Below are positions 24,379 to 32,901 of a stretch of DNA of 64,000 nucleotides, piece after piece. Below the pieces are notes generated by a model, which was not told the DNA's origin, ran no database searches, and was given only the letters and a program-made list of their open reading frames with translations. Origin of the DNA: Stenotrophomonas indicatrix (GTDB lineage Bacteria; Pseudomonadota; Gammaproteobacteria; Xanthomonadales; Xanthomonadaceae); NCBI RefSeq assembly GCF_002750975.1, contig NZ_PEJS01000001.1, positions 2,542,001 to 2,606,000 of the forward strand, in the 5' to 3' direction. The position numbers and the translations under genes are program-made. Within the stretch, counting starts at the first letter, position 1, and each line of letters starts with the position of its first letter.

Positions 24379-24978
24379 TCAGGCGGCGTTGCCGCGCGGA
24401 ATATACGGAGCGTGGCCGCTGTCGTGATCGGTAGCGTCACGCACCGCAGTCACCCCAGGCACACGACCCATCAAGGTCTTCTCGATGCCCTGCTTGAGGG
24501 TGACGTCGGCCATGCCGCAGCCCTGGCAGCCACCGCCGAAGCGCAGCAGCACCACGCCGTCGGCCGAGACTTCCTGCACGGCGACCTTGCCACCGTGCGA
24601 CGCGAGCTGCGGATTGACTTCGTTTTCCACCACCCAATGCACGCGCTCGACCAGCGAGGCGGCATCGCCGGGCGCTTCGCCCTTGATCCGCGGCGCCTTG
24701 ATCGTCAGCTGCTGGGTACCAGCGGTACCGGGCACGATGTCGATCTCCGCGCCATCGAGCCAGCCAACGCTGGTGGCGTCCACATAGAGGGTGAAGCCAT
24801 CGCAGTCCACCGCCCACTCGTCGCCGAGCAGATCGGTCGGCTCGGCGAACTCCAGCCGGGCGTCGGCACGCGGGGTGCCAGGATCGACCGCACTCAAGCG
24901 CACGCCCATGCCGGGCACGCCCTCGCGTTCGATCAGCTTGCGGAAATGGGTCTGGGCAGTGTCGGAGATCTGGATCAT
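24379..24978 (-). CDS. nfuA: Fe/S biogenesis protein NfuA
   Basis: The 199-residue protein has an N-terminal degenerate A-type scaffold domain (1-95) and a C-terminal Nfu domain with cluster-binding CQGC at 151-154, the same position as in E. coli NfuA. It carries [4Fe-4S] clusters and hands them to apoproteins under oxidative or iron stress. It starts at the ATG 24978 ([16 protein letters not shown]). The gene for the repetitive membrane protein follows after 11 nt and is probably on the same mRNA. Confidence 0.96.
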   Translation of the reverse strand: MIQISDTAQTHFRKLIEREGVPGMGVRLSAVDPGTPRADARLEFAEPTDLLGDEWAVDCDGFTLYVDATSVGWLDGAEIDIVPGTAGTQQLTIKAPRIKGEAPGDAASLVERVHWVVENEVNPQLASHGGKVAVQEVSADGVVLLRFGGGCQGCGMADVTLKQGIEKTLMGRVPGVTAVRDATDHDSGHAPYIPRGNAA

Positions 24979-25068
24979 CAGGCTATTCTAGCCAAGTAAG
25001 CGTCAGCCGCTCATTCGATTTATACACCGGCCGGCGCATTGTTCAGTCAACACGAGGTGGAGGAACCC

Positions 25069-25419
25069 ATGGCCGACCTGATTCCGCTGGCACAGGCCCG
25101 TTGCGTGCCGCGCAAAGGCAGCGACCACAAGCTGGGCGAGGCCCGGCTGGCCGAACTGCTGCCGCAGGTTCCCGGCTGGGAGCTGGCCGAGGCCGGCCAG
25201 GCGCTGGTGCGCACGTTCCGCTTCAAGGATTACTACGCCACCATGGCCTTCGTGAACGCGCTGGCCTGGATCGCTCACGGCGAGGACCATCACCCGGACC
25301 TCGGCGTCCACTACGACCGTGCCGTCGTCCGCTATTCCACCCACGACGTGGGCGGCCTGAGCGAGAACGACTTCATCTGCGCAGCGAAGACTTCGGCCCT
25401 GACGGAGCAACTGAAATGA
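25069..25419 (+). CDS. phhB: Pterin-4a-carbinolamine dehydratase
   Basis: The 116-residue protein has the PCD core: [18 protein letters not shown], the catalytic block [22 protein letters not shown] and the closing [10 protein letters not shown]. It recycles 4a-hydroxytetrahydrobiopterin made by phenylalanine hydroxylase; phhA is not in the window. The ATG 25069 follows GGAGG. Its stop overlaps the next gene's ATG (ATGA). Confidence 0.95.
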   Translation: MADLIPLAQARCVPRKGSDHKLGEARLAELLPQVPGWELAEAGQALVRTFRFKDYYATMAFVNALAWIAHGEDHHPDLGVHYDRAVVRYSTHDVGGLSENDFICAAKTSALTEQLK

Positions 25420-25832
25420 ACGTGCGATTGCTGAGCCTGTCCCTGCTTGCCGTGACCGGCCTGGCCGGCTGCGGCACCTCCGAACCGCCGGCAGCACCGG
25501 CTGCCGCACCCACCGAAGTGGCTGCGGTGAAAACCCCGCCGCCGCAATACCCGCTGGAACTGGCCTGCACCGGCGTCGGCGGCACCAGCACATTCAAGGT
25601 GGTGATCGGCACCGACGGCAAACCCAGCGAGGTCACCCTGCTGACCGGCGCGGGCAACCCGCAGCTGGACGATCTGGCCAAGACCGCCGTGCAGGGCTGG
25701 CAGTTCAAGGCAGCCACCCGCAATGGCGAGGCCGTGCCGGCCACGATCCAGGTGCCGGTCAGCTTCAACCCGCCGCAGCCAAAGCCGGACCAGTGCTTCG
25801 CCATCGAAGAAAGCCTGCGCCGCGGCGGCTGA
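25416..25832 (+). CDS. Lipoprotein with TonB C-terminal-like domain
   Basis: The 138-residue precursor has a signal peptide with lipobox GLAGC (Cys19), an Ala/Pro linker, and a domain from about 45 to 125 with [50 protein letters not shown] sequence and [10 protein letters not shown]. That is the TonB C-terminal/energy transducer fold. As a free lipoprotein without a membrane helix it cannot transduce energy itself, so the domain probably serves protein contact. Translation is coupled to phhB by a 4-nt overlap, yet no functional link is obvious. Confidence 0.85.
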   Translation: MNVRLLSLSLLAVTGLAGCGTSEPPAAPAAAPTEVAAVKTPPPQYPLELACTGVGGTSTFKVVIGTDGKPSEVTLLTGAGNPQLDDLAKTAVQGWQFKAATRNGEAVPATIQVPVSFNPPQPKPDQCFAIEESLRRGG

Positions 25833-25875
25833 TCGCCTGCCGGTGACGAGGCCAGCCGACGCCCGCCTCGCCTTT

Positions 25876-25900
25876 GCCGCCCCGGCCCGTGCCGGGGCGA
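25876..25900 (+). terminator. GC-rich hairpin before the ZIP gene, weak terminator
   Basis: CGCCCCGGC and GCCGGGGCG form a 9-bp stem with a CCGT loop at 25878-25899, followed by ATTGCTT. The T-run is poor, so partial read-through into the ZIP gene is likely. Confidence 0.5.
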
Positions 25901-25929
25901 TTGCTTGATGACAAGGAACGCGTCGGTAC

Positions 25930-26739
25930 ATGCTGCAGATTCCCCACGAAAACATCTGGATCGCCCTGGCGGTCACCCTCGCTGCGGGCCTTGCCACCGC
26001 CATCGGCAGCCTGCTGGTGCTGTTCTCGCGTCGCCCCAATCCACGCCTGCTGGCCTTCGGCCTGGCCTTTGCCGGCGGCGCGATGGTGTACGTCTCGCTG
26101 TCGGAGATCCTCAACAAATCCATCGCCTCGTTCGCGCTGGCCTATGGTGAGCGCACCGGCTTCACCTACGGCACCCTCGCCTTCCTGCTGGGCGTGGTGG
26201 TGATCGTGCTGATCGACCACTTCATTCCCAACCCGCATGACAGCCTGGACAAGCAGGACCCGGCCTTCCGCGAGAACAGCCGCGAATACCTGAAGCGGGT
26301 CGCCCTGCTGACGTCGGTGGCGATCACCGCGCACAACTTCCCGGAGGGGCTGGCGACGTTCTTCGCGACGCTGGAGAGCCCGTCGGTGGGCATGCCGCTG
26401 GCCTTCGCCATCGCCATCCACAACATTCCCGAGGGCATCGCCATTGCGGTGCCGGTGTACTTCGCCACGCAGAACAAGTTCTACGCGTTCGCCGCCAGCC
26501 TGCTGTCAGGCCTGGCCGAGCCTGTGGGCGCGGCGATCGGCTATGTACTGCTTTCCGGCTCGCTGTCCCACGCCACGTTCGGCTGGGTGTTCGGCCTGAT
26601 TGCCGGTGTGATGGTGTTCCTGGCGCTGGACGAGCTGCTGCCGGCGGCCAAGCGCTACGCCAAGGGCCACGAAACCGTGTATGGCCTGGTGGCCGGCATG
26701 GGTACGCTGGCGATCAGCCTGGTGCTGTTCAAGTGGTGA
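25930..26739 (+). CDS. zupT: ZIP family metal transporter, ZupT type
   Basis: The 269-residue protein has eight predicted helices and the two metal-binding helix motifs HNFPEG (about 134) and HNIPEG (about 163) that form the transport site of ZupT-like ZIP proteins. It imports zinc and other divalent metals such as iron or manganese. AAGGAA lies 11 nt before the ATG. It is likely its own transcription unit, given the upstream hairpin. No Zur or Fur site was recognised. Confidence 0.93.
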   Translation: MLQIPHENIWIALAVTLAAGLATAIGSLLVLFSRRPNPRLLAFGLAFAGGAMVYVSLSEILNKSIASFALAYGERTGFTYGTLAFLLGVVVIVLIDHFIPNPHDSLDKQDPAFRENSREYLKRVALLTSVAITAHNFPEGLATFFATLESPSVGMPLAFAIAIHNIPEGIAIAVPVYFATQNKFYAFAASLLSGLAEPVGAAIGYVLLSGSLSHATFGWVFGLIAGVMVFLALDELLPAAKRYAKGHETVYGLVAGMGTLAISLVLFKW

Positions 26740-27284
26740 GGGATTTCCGGCCAACGGGCTGAGCCCCCTCGCGGCTGGCACCCGAACCTTTCTGAATGGT
26801 CCCGGGCGGGGTCAGTTCGCGGGGGACGCCGTTAATCCGTCCCTGGAGGCTTGGCCGCGGCATCCATGCCGCGGACACCCCGCGAACTGACCCCGCCCGT
26901 GCCCCTCATTTTTCCGCGCGTGCCAGCCGCGCGATGAAAGGATTAAAAGCGAAGCCCGCGCTGCGCGCGTGAGTCGAGCGTTGCTCGACTCTACAAAGGC
27001 TGCGTGCAGCCTGGGGTCTACGCTGCGGCTGTCGGGTCCGCCTTGTAGCGAGCCGAGCACCGCAGGTCCGGCGAGGGCGAAGAGGCGCGGGTGTTTGAGC
27101 GCAGCGAGTTCCGCGCCGCCCCTCGGCGGACCGAGGAGCACAGGGCACCGGCGCGCAGCGCTGGCTCGCGGATGGCGGCGTGTTTCTTTGGTTACTTTCT
27201 TTGCACGAGCAAAGAAAGTGACAAGCCCACTTATCGCAGGGAAACGACGGCTCCAGCCAAACGCCCGGCGCCGCCGAACCGCCC
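26740..27284. other. 545-nt intergenic region rich in repeats, no gene seen
   Basis: Besides the 97-nt nested palindrome, this stretch holds GTCGAGCG/TTGCTCGAC (about 26972-26990), CTGCGTGCAG, and at 27195-27225 the palindrome ACTTTCTTTGC/GCAAAGAAAGT. Open frames on both strands have no recognisable product and no ribosome site, so I call none. Such stretches are typical of Xanthomonadaceae intergenic repeat clusters. It separates the ends of the convergent ZIP gene and rluC. Confidence 0.7.
26803..26899. repeat. 97-nt nested palindromic element
   Basis: The outer arms at 26803-26824 and 26878-26899 are a perfect 22-bp inverted repeat (CGGGCGGGGTCAGTTCGCGG...). The interior has a second hairpin, CCGCGGCAT/ATGCCGCGG, around 26855-26874. 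The element resembles a small non-coding insertion unit. No frame within it looks coding. Confidence 0.85.
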
Positions 27285-28259
27285 TTAGCGAAGTCGATCC
27301 AGCGCCTCGACCAGCTCATCGGCCAGCGGCGCGTTCAGCACATACGGGCTCTTGCCGTCGTCCAGCGCGAACTCCAGCGACGCGGCATGCAGGAACAGGC
27401 GCTTCAGCCCGATCTGCTCACGAAGCCGCTTGTTGACCGCAGGATCGCCGTATTTGTCGTCACCGGCGACCGGATGCCCCAGATGCTGGGCGTGCACGCG
27501 GATCTGGTGGGTGCGGCCGGTTTCGATGCGCACCTCGCAATAGGAATGGCCGCCCTTGCGCTCCAGCACCCGGAAATGGCTGATGGATTCCTTGCCGATC
27601 GCGTTGACCTGCACATGACGCTCGCCGCCCTGGCGCAGGCCCACGTGCAACGGCGCGTCGACCGTCATCACCCCGTCCGGCATGCGCCCGGCCAACAGGG
27701 TCAGGTAGCGCTTGCGGATACCGGCGCCGTGGTCTTCACGCAGCAGTGCCTGCAGCTCGCTCAGTGCCGAACGCTTCTTGGCCACGATCAACAGGCCCGA
27801 GGTGTCACGGTCCAGCCGGTGGACCAGTTCGAGGGTCTGCCCGGGGCGCAGAGCGCGCAGGGTCTCGATGGCGCCGAAGCTGATGCCGCTGCCACCATGG
27901 CTGGCGACGCCCGTCGGCTTGTTCAGCGCCAGCAGCCGGGCATCTTCGAAGACGATGGCCTGCTCCAGCCGACGCATGAACGCCTCGGGCGGCCCCGCCT
28001 TGTCTCCCTCTTCGCTGAGACGAACCGGCGGTATCCGCACTTCGTCGCCGGCCTCCAGCTTGCGCTCGGCCTTGGCGCGGCCGCCATTGACGCGCACCTG
28101 GCCGCTGCGGACCAGCTTGTAGACCAGGCTGCGCGGGGCACCCTTGAGCTGGCCGAGCAGGAAATTGTCCAGGCGCTGGCCGGCGCGGTCGGCCGGAACG
28201 GTGATCATGCGCACGGAAGGCTTGTCGCCGGCCGGCTTGGTGGGGTCTTGTGCAGTCAT
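27285..28259 (-). CDS. rluC: 23S rRNA pseudouridine(955/2504/2580) synthase RluC
   Basis: The 324-residue protein has an N-terminal S4 domain (RLDNFLLGQLKGAPRSLVYKLVRSGQVRVNG) and a RluA-type catalytic domain with the active-site HRLDRDTSGLLIVAKK near 145, plus the later ETGRTHQIRVHAQHLGHPVAGDDKYG. Its position divergent from rne, as in other gammaproteobacteria, supports RluC rather than RluD or RluA. The ATG at 28259 is used; another Met at residue 18 would remove a non-conserved lead. Product modifies U955, U2504 and U2580 of 23S rRNA. Confidence 0.95.
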   Translation of the reverse strand: MTAQDPTKPAGDKPSVRMITVPADRAGQRLDNFLLGQLKGAPRSLVYKLVRSGQVRVNGGRAKAERKLEAGDEVRIPPVRLSEEGDKAGPPEAFMRRLEQAIVFEDARLLALNKPTGVASHGGSGISFGAIETLRALRPGQTLELVHRLDRDTSGLLIVAKKRSALSELQALLREDHGAGIRKRYLTLLAGRMPDGVMTVDAPLHVGLRQGGERHVQVNAIGKESISHFRVLERKGGHSYCEVRIETGRTHQIRVHAQHLGHPVAGDDKYGDPAVNKRLREQIGLKRLFLHAASLEFALDDGKSPYVLNAPLADELVEALDRLR

Positions 28260-28665
28260 CAGCCTGTTTATTCTGTTACACTCGGGGGGCGAGATAAGGG
28301 ATTGATTTCGTTGGAAGTTACTCAGGGCCAGAAGCCCCGCTTCCGACGAATCCGGCACAGTGCGCGACCACCGCCCGCGGGGCGGCCATGTTAGCGGCTC
28401 ACCGGCGTTCCCGGCCATCGCCGATTGCCTGACACGCAGTCGCGCTGAACATGTCCCGTGCGGCGCTCCAGCCTGGCTGACAGCTGCCTCCGGCCCTGCA
28501 ACACCCAAAACCAGAAAATTGAAGCGCTCCCGCGGCCTGCCGTGGTGTCGTAGCGCTGGAAACCCAAGCCGCCCTCCCCGCGCTTGCGCGAATGGGCGGC
28601 GAGCCGTGTCCAGAGGCGAAACTCCATGGCGTTCCGCGCGGTAGCCGCTTGCGAGGAACGCAACA
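28260..28665. other. 406-nt divergent region holding the rluC and rne promoters and probable rne leader
   Basis: A relatively AT-rich block next to rluC (about 28262-28330) is where both promoters are likely. The remaining 300 nt before rne is GC-rich and can fold. In E. coli the rne mRNA has a leader of about 360 nt through which RNase E limits its own synthesis, and the spacing here allows the same. I cannot show the conserved hairpin by eye and see no small gene. Confidence 0.5.
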
Positions 28666-31600
28666 ATGAAGCGAATGCTGATCAACGCCACGCAGGCTGA
28701 AGAGCTGCGTGTTGCCATCGTGGATGGCCAGTCGTTGTATGACATCGACATCGAGCAGCCGTCCAAGGAACAGAAGAAGTCCAACATCTACAAGGGCCGG
28801 ATCTTCCGCATCGAGCCCTCGCTGGAAGCGGCCTTCGTTGAATACGGTGGTGGCCGCCATGGCTTCCTGCCGCTGAAGGAAATCTCCCGCGATTACTTCC
28901 AGGCCGGTGTCGACCACAACAAGGCCGGCATCCGCGAGCTGCTGAGGGAAGGCCAGGAAATCGTCGTCCAGGTGGACAAGGAAGAACGTGGCAACAAGGG
29001 CGCCGCCCTGACCACGTTCATCTCCCTGGCCGGCCGTTACATGGTGCTGATGCCCAACTCCCCCAGTGCCGGCGGTGTTTCCCGTCGCATCGAGGGTGAA
29101 GACCGGGCGGCCCTGAAGGACGCTCTGGACAAGCTGAACATCCCCGACGAAATGGGCGTCATCATCCGTACCGCCGGCGTCGGCCGCGATGCGGAAGAGC
29201 TGCAGTGGGATCTGGATTACCTGCTGAACGTCTGGCGCGCCATCGCCGAAGCCGCCCTGAGCAAGCCGGCCCCGTTCCTGATCTACCAGGAATCGCGCCT
29301 GATCGTGCGCGCCCTGCGTGACTACCTGCGCGCCGACATCGGCGAGATCCTGGTGGACACCGAGGAAATGTACGAGCACGCCAAGGAGTTCATGCAGCAG
29401 GTGATGCCGCAGACCCTGCGCAAGCTCAAGCATTACAAGGACGACATCCCGCTGTTCAACCGCTTCCAGATCGAATCGCAGATCGAAGGCGCCTACGAGC
29501 GCAACGTGCGCCTGCCGTCGGGTGGCTCGATCGTGGTCGACCAGACCGAAGCGCTGACTGCCGTCGACGTCAACTCCTCGCGCGCCACCAAGGGCAGCGA
29601 CATCGAAGACACCGCGTTCCAGACCAACCTGGAAGCGGCCGAGGAAGTGGCCCGCCAGCTGCGCCTGCGCGACCTCGGTGGCCTGGTGGTGATCGACTTC
29701 ATCGACATGGCCTCCAACAAGCACCAGCGTGAGGTCGAGAACCGCCTGGCCAACGCACTCAAGTACGACCGTGCGCGCGTGCAGGTTGGCCGCATCTCGC
29801 GCTTCGGCCTGCTGGAAATGAGCCGCCAGCGCCTGCGCCCGAGCCTGGGCGAATCCAGCCAGATCGTCTGCCCGCGTTGCGACGGCCATGGCCGCATGCG
29901 CAGCGTCGAGTCGCTGTCGCTGTCGATCATCCGCGTCGCCGAAGAGCATGCGATGAAGGAGAACACCGGGCAGGTGCTGGTACAGGCCCCGGTGGAGATC
30001 GCCAATTACCTGCTGAATGAAAAGCGCGGCGCGCTGGGCGAAATCGAGAAGCGCCACGAGGCGCCGATCGTGATCGTTGCCGACGAACAGCTGCACACCC
30101 CGCATTACACCGTCACCCGCCTGCGCGACAACGAGCTGGGCGAGGAAAGCGGCAAGCCGAGCTACCAGCGCGGTACCCCGCGCAAGCTGCCGGTGCATGC
30201 GCTGACCAAGGGCCAGCTGAACATCCCGCCGCCGATGGTGACCCAGGTCAAGCACAACTCCCCCGCCCCGGTGCGCGAGGAAGTGGAACCGGTCGCCGCC
30301 CCGGCACCGGCACCGGTGGCCGCAGCGGCCCCGGCAGCCGCCGCCAGTGGTGGCGTCGTCGGCTGGCTCAAGCGCATCTTTGGCGGCGAGCCGGCACCGG
30401 CCCCCGCACCGGCACCGACCGCACGCCAGCCGCAGCAGGATGGCGGCCGCCGTGACCGCAACAAGGATCGCAACAAGGACCGCAAGGACCGTCGCGAGGA
30501 CAGCCGTGGCAACGGCGGCAATGGCAATGCGCAGCAGCAGAAGGACGGCGGCAACCGCAAGGACCGCGGTGAGCAGCGCAAGGATGGCCGCAACGGCGGC
30601 AGCCAGGCCAATGGCAATGGCCAGCAGCAGCCGCAGCAGCAGGGCAAGCCGAAGGATGCCCAGCAGCCGCAGCAGCAGAACAAGCCGCGCAACGAACAGG
30701 GCCAGGGGCAGCAGCAGCCGAAGCTGAAGCAGCCGAGGCAGCCGCGCCCGCAGGACGGCGACAAGCCGGCCGAGAAGCCGCAGCGTGCCGCTGCCGAAGC
30801 CCCGGCCGATGTCGTGACCGCTGCTGCTGCCGTGGCTACCACGACTGCGGTTGCGGCCACGGTTGCGGTGCAGGAAGAAAAGGCACTGGCACCGGCCGTC
30901 GCCACTGAAAACGTGGTCGACACCGTCGCGGCCGTGGACACCGCCGCAACGACCGATGCCGAGGTCGTGGTTGCGACCGGGGCTGCCGAGGATGCTGCGG
31001 CCGATGCCGCAGGCGATCAGACCGGCGAAGGCGCAACCCGCCGCCGCCGTGGCCGTCGCGGTGGTCGTCGTCGTCGTCGTGGTGGCGCCGAGAACGCTGC
31101 AGGTAGTGACGTACTGGGTGATGACCTGGACGACGGCGATGATGCCGAAGGCGAGGACAACGACGGCGATTCGGTCGAGCAGACCGCCCCGGCTTCGGTC
31201 GGCGCACCGGCAGCCGCCGTGCAGCCGTCGCGTTCGCAGCCGGAATTTGATTTCGATGACGAAGTCGAGCCGGCCGCCGCTGATGCCGGCAAGCCGGCAC
31301 GTGCGCCGGCTGCAGTGGCTGCCGCGGTTGCCCCGGTTGCTGCCGTAAGCAGTGCCGTGGTCGAGGCAGCCGCTCCAGTGGCCGCCGCAGTGCAGACTCC
31401 GGCTCCGGTGGAAGCAGTCGCCAAGGTCGAACCGGCCCCGTCGCCGGTGCAGACCAGCATGCTGGATGCCATCGATGCAGCGACGCCGGTGCAGCCGGCG
31501 CCTGAAGTGGCTCCGGTGATCGAGGCAAAGCCGCCGGTGGTCGAGACCGCTGCTGCGATCGAAGCCGCTCCGGTCGCTGAACCGACCGCGGTGGTCGAAG

Positions 31601-31899
31601 CCGCACCGGTGGCCGAGCCGAAGCCGATGGTGGCCGATGTTGCGCCGGTGGTTGAAGCTGCTCCGGCAGTCGAACCGAAGGCCGAGGTTGAAGTCGCCCC
31701 GGTTGCCGAGCAGCCGGCAGCCCCAGTGGCTGTCGAAGCCGCACCGGTGGACGCCGCTGCGCCGGTCGCCGATGCGGTCGTGCCGGCGCAGGTCGACCCG
31801 ATCGCCGGTGGCCATGCCGACGCTGCCGCACAGGCCGCTGACGCGCAGGCGTCGGAAGAAGACGAAGACGCCGGCAAGCGCACGCCACCGGTCGCCTGA
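28666..31899 (+). CDS. rne: Ribonuclease E
   Basis: The 1077-residue protein has the S1 domain ([20 protein letters not shown], about 35-125) and the DNase-I-like catalytic part with Asp near 303 ([13 protein letters not shown]) and near 346 (VVIDFIDM). The zinc link CPRCDGHG near 402 joins the tetramer. From about residue 540 it is disordered: a basic Arg/Lys/Gln/Asn-rich part ([15 protein letters not shown]), an [16 protein letters not shown] block near 795, and a long Ala/Pro/Val/Glu tail. It starts mRNA decay and processes rRNA and tRNA precursors. The charged tail would organise the degradosome. No E. coli-like enolase or PNPase sites can be named. Confidence 0.97.
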   Translation: MKRMLINATQAEELRVAIVDGQSLYDIDIEQPSKEQKKSNIYKGRIFRIEPSLEAAFVEYGGGRHGFLPLKEISRDYFQAGVDHNKAGIRELLREGQEIVVQVDKEERGNKGAALTTFISLAGRYMVLMPNSPSAGGVSRRIEGEDRAALKDALDKLNIPDEMGVIIRTAGVGRDAEELQWDLDYLLNVWRAIAEAALSKPAPFLIYQESRLIVRALRDYLRADIGEILVDTEEMYEHAKEFMQQVMPQTLRKLKHYKDDIPLFNRFQIESQIEGAYERNVRLPSGGSIVVDQTEALTAVDVNSSRATKGSDIEDTAFQTNLEAAEEVARQLRLRDLGGLVVIDFIDMASNKHQREVENRLANALKYDRARVQVGRISRFGLLEMSRQRLRPSLGESSQIVCPRCDGHGRMRSVESLSLSIIRVAEEHAMKENTGQVLVQAPVEIANYLLNEKRGALGEIEKRHEAPIVIVADEQLHTPHYTVTRLRDNELGEESGKPSYQRGTPRKLPVHALTKGQLNIPPPMVTQVKHNSPAPVREEVEPVAAPAPAPVAAAAPAAAASGGVVGWLKRIFGGEPAPAPAPAPTARQPQQDGGRRDRNKDRNKDRKDRREDSRGNGGNGNAQQQKDGGNRKDRGEQRKDGRNGGSQANGNGQQQPQQQGKPKDAQQPQQQNKPRNEQGQGQQQPKLKQPRQPRPQDGDKPAEKPQRAAAEAPADVVTAAAAVATTTAVAATVAVQEEKALAPAVATENVVDTVAAVDTAATTDAEVVVATGAAEDAAADAAGDQTGEGATRRRRGRRGGRRRRRGGAENAAGSDVLGDDLDDGDDAEGEDNDGDSVEQTAPASVGAPAAAVQPSRSQPEFDFDDEVEPAAADAGKPARAPAAVAAAVAPVAAVSSAVVEAAAPVAAAVQTPAPVEAVAKVEPAPSPVQTSMLDAIDAATPVQPAPEVAPVIEAKPPVVETAAAIEAAPVAEPTAVVEAAPVAEPKPMVADVAPVVEAAPAVEPKAEVEVAPVAEQPAAPVAVEAAPVDAAAPVADAVVPAQVDPIAGGHADAAAQAADAQASEEDEDAGKRTPPVA

Positions 31900-31922
31900 T
31901 CGATCCTTGATCGGCAACAACG

Positions 31923-31959
31923 AAACGGCGGGGATCGATGATCCCCGCCGTTTCTGTTT
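31923..31959. terminator. Bidirectional intrinsic terminator after rne
   Basis: A perfect 12-bp stem AAACGGCGGGGA/TCCCCGCCGTTT with a 7-nt loop is followed by TTTCTGTTTG. The flanking A/T allow it to end both rne and the opposing glycan-locus transcript. Confidence 0.88.
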
Positions 31960-32014
31960 GTGACGTATCAGATGCCGTAGCGAACGCCTGCCGCGTCGCC
32001 ACGCGATGCCGTTA

Positions 32015-32899
32015 TCAGGGCTTCGGCGCGAACTGCAGCCGGGTCCACACCCCGTAGTGATCGGAGGCCCAGCGGCCGCCGTCATCAGGCTGGTCGAACA
32101 GGATCTTCGCTTCGCGCGCGACCATCTCGTCCTGCTGGAAGAAGATGTGGTCGATCCGCGACGGCGCCTGGTAGTAATGGCGGTTGAGCGTACTCACACC
32201 TGCCAGGTCGGTGTTGACATGCACGCTGCCGTAGCTGTCGCCGTAGTGGCTGCGCAGTTCGCTCAGATCGCCGGCATCGACCAGGGCGTTGAAGTCGCCG
32301 GCAATCACCACCGGTGCCCCCGCAGAACTGCCGGCGATGAAACGCAGCAGATCCTCGACCTGGCTGCGGCGGATGCGCTGGCCGGCGTCGTCACTGCGCT
32401 CGTTGAGATGGGTGGCATAGACATTGACCGGCCTGCCGTCCACGTCGATGCGCAGATGAGCCACGGTGCGGTAGTCATCCAGCGGCAGCAGCAGGTGCTC
32501 GCCATGCGCCAGGATCGGGCGCCGGGTCAGCAGCGCATTGCCATAACGCTTGGGTGCACCCACCGGATCGGTGGACACGAATACGTACCGGTAGCCGAGC
32601 TGGCTGGCCAGCCACTGCGCCTGGTTGCGCACGCTGCGCTTCTGGATCACCTCCTGCAGCGCGATGGCATCGGGCTGCAGGCGCTTGAGCTCGGCCACGA
32701 TCGTGCGACGACGGCTGGGCCAGTCCTCGCGGTCGTGGTGCAGGTTGAATGTGACCATGCTCATGCCGGGTTCGCCGACCGCTGTGGCCGCGTCAGCCGC
32801 GCTGGCCGGCTCAGCGGCTGGCGCCAGCCCGGGCAGGGCCAGCGCGATCGCCAGCCCCAGCGCGCAGAAACCGCGACCGATTCCGAGCGGACCTCGCAT
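32015..32899 (-). CDS. Exported endonuclease/exonuclease/phosphatase family enzyme, last gene of the glycan locus
   Basis: The 294-residue precursor has a signal peptide (to about residue 30) and a complete EEP catalytic set: Asn in VTFNLHH, Glu in IALQEV, the THLNERSD block, GDFNA, and the terminal SDHYGVW. It should hydrolyse a phosphodiester or phosphomonoester in the periplasm or at the surface. It begins two bases after the stop of the discoidin-domain glycosidase gene, so it belongs to the same operon. A possible job is to remove phosphoglycerol or phosphate substituents from the glycan, which is inference from position. A degenerate paralogue is at 19850-20686. Confidence 0.88.
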   Translation of the reverse strand: MRGPLGIGRGFCALGLAIALALPGLAPAAEPASAADAATAVGEPGMSMVTFNLHHDREDWPSRRRTIVAELKRLQPDAIALQEVIQKRSVRNQAQWLASQLGYRYVFVSTDPVGAPKRYGNALLTRRPILAHGEHLLLPLDDYRTVAHLRIDVDGRPVNVYATHLNERSDDAGQRIRRSQVEDLLRFIAGSSAGAPVVIAGDFNALVDAGDLSELRSHYGDSYGSVHVNTDLAGVSTLNRHYYQAPSRIDHIFFQQDEMVAREAKILFDQPDDGGRWASDHYGVWTRLQFAPKP

Positions 32900-32901
32900 G
32901 C

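Noticed and set aside
26740..27284. Several open frames of 60-155 codons on both strands
   Set aside because: They are Arg/Pro-rich, overlap palindromic repeats, have no ribosome sites and match no family I know.
30347..31348. Tandem charged repeats in rne considered as a mobile or CRISPR-like repeat
   Set aside because: They are in frame, encode the disordered tail normal for RNase E and have no spacer pattern.
28399..32085. A 1228-codon minus-strand frame opposite rne
   Set aside because: It is a high-GC shadow of rne; it has no ribosome site and reads as Arg/His/Gly-rich low-complexity sequence.
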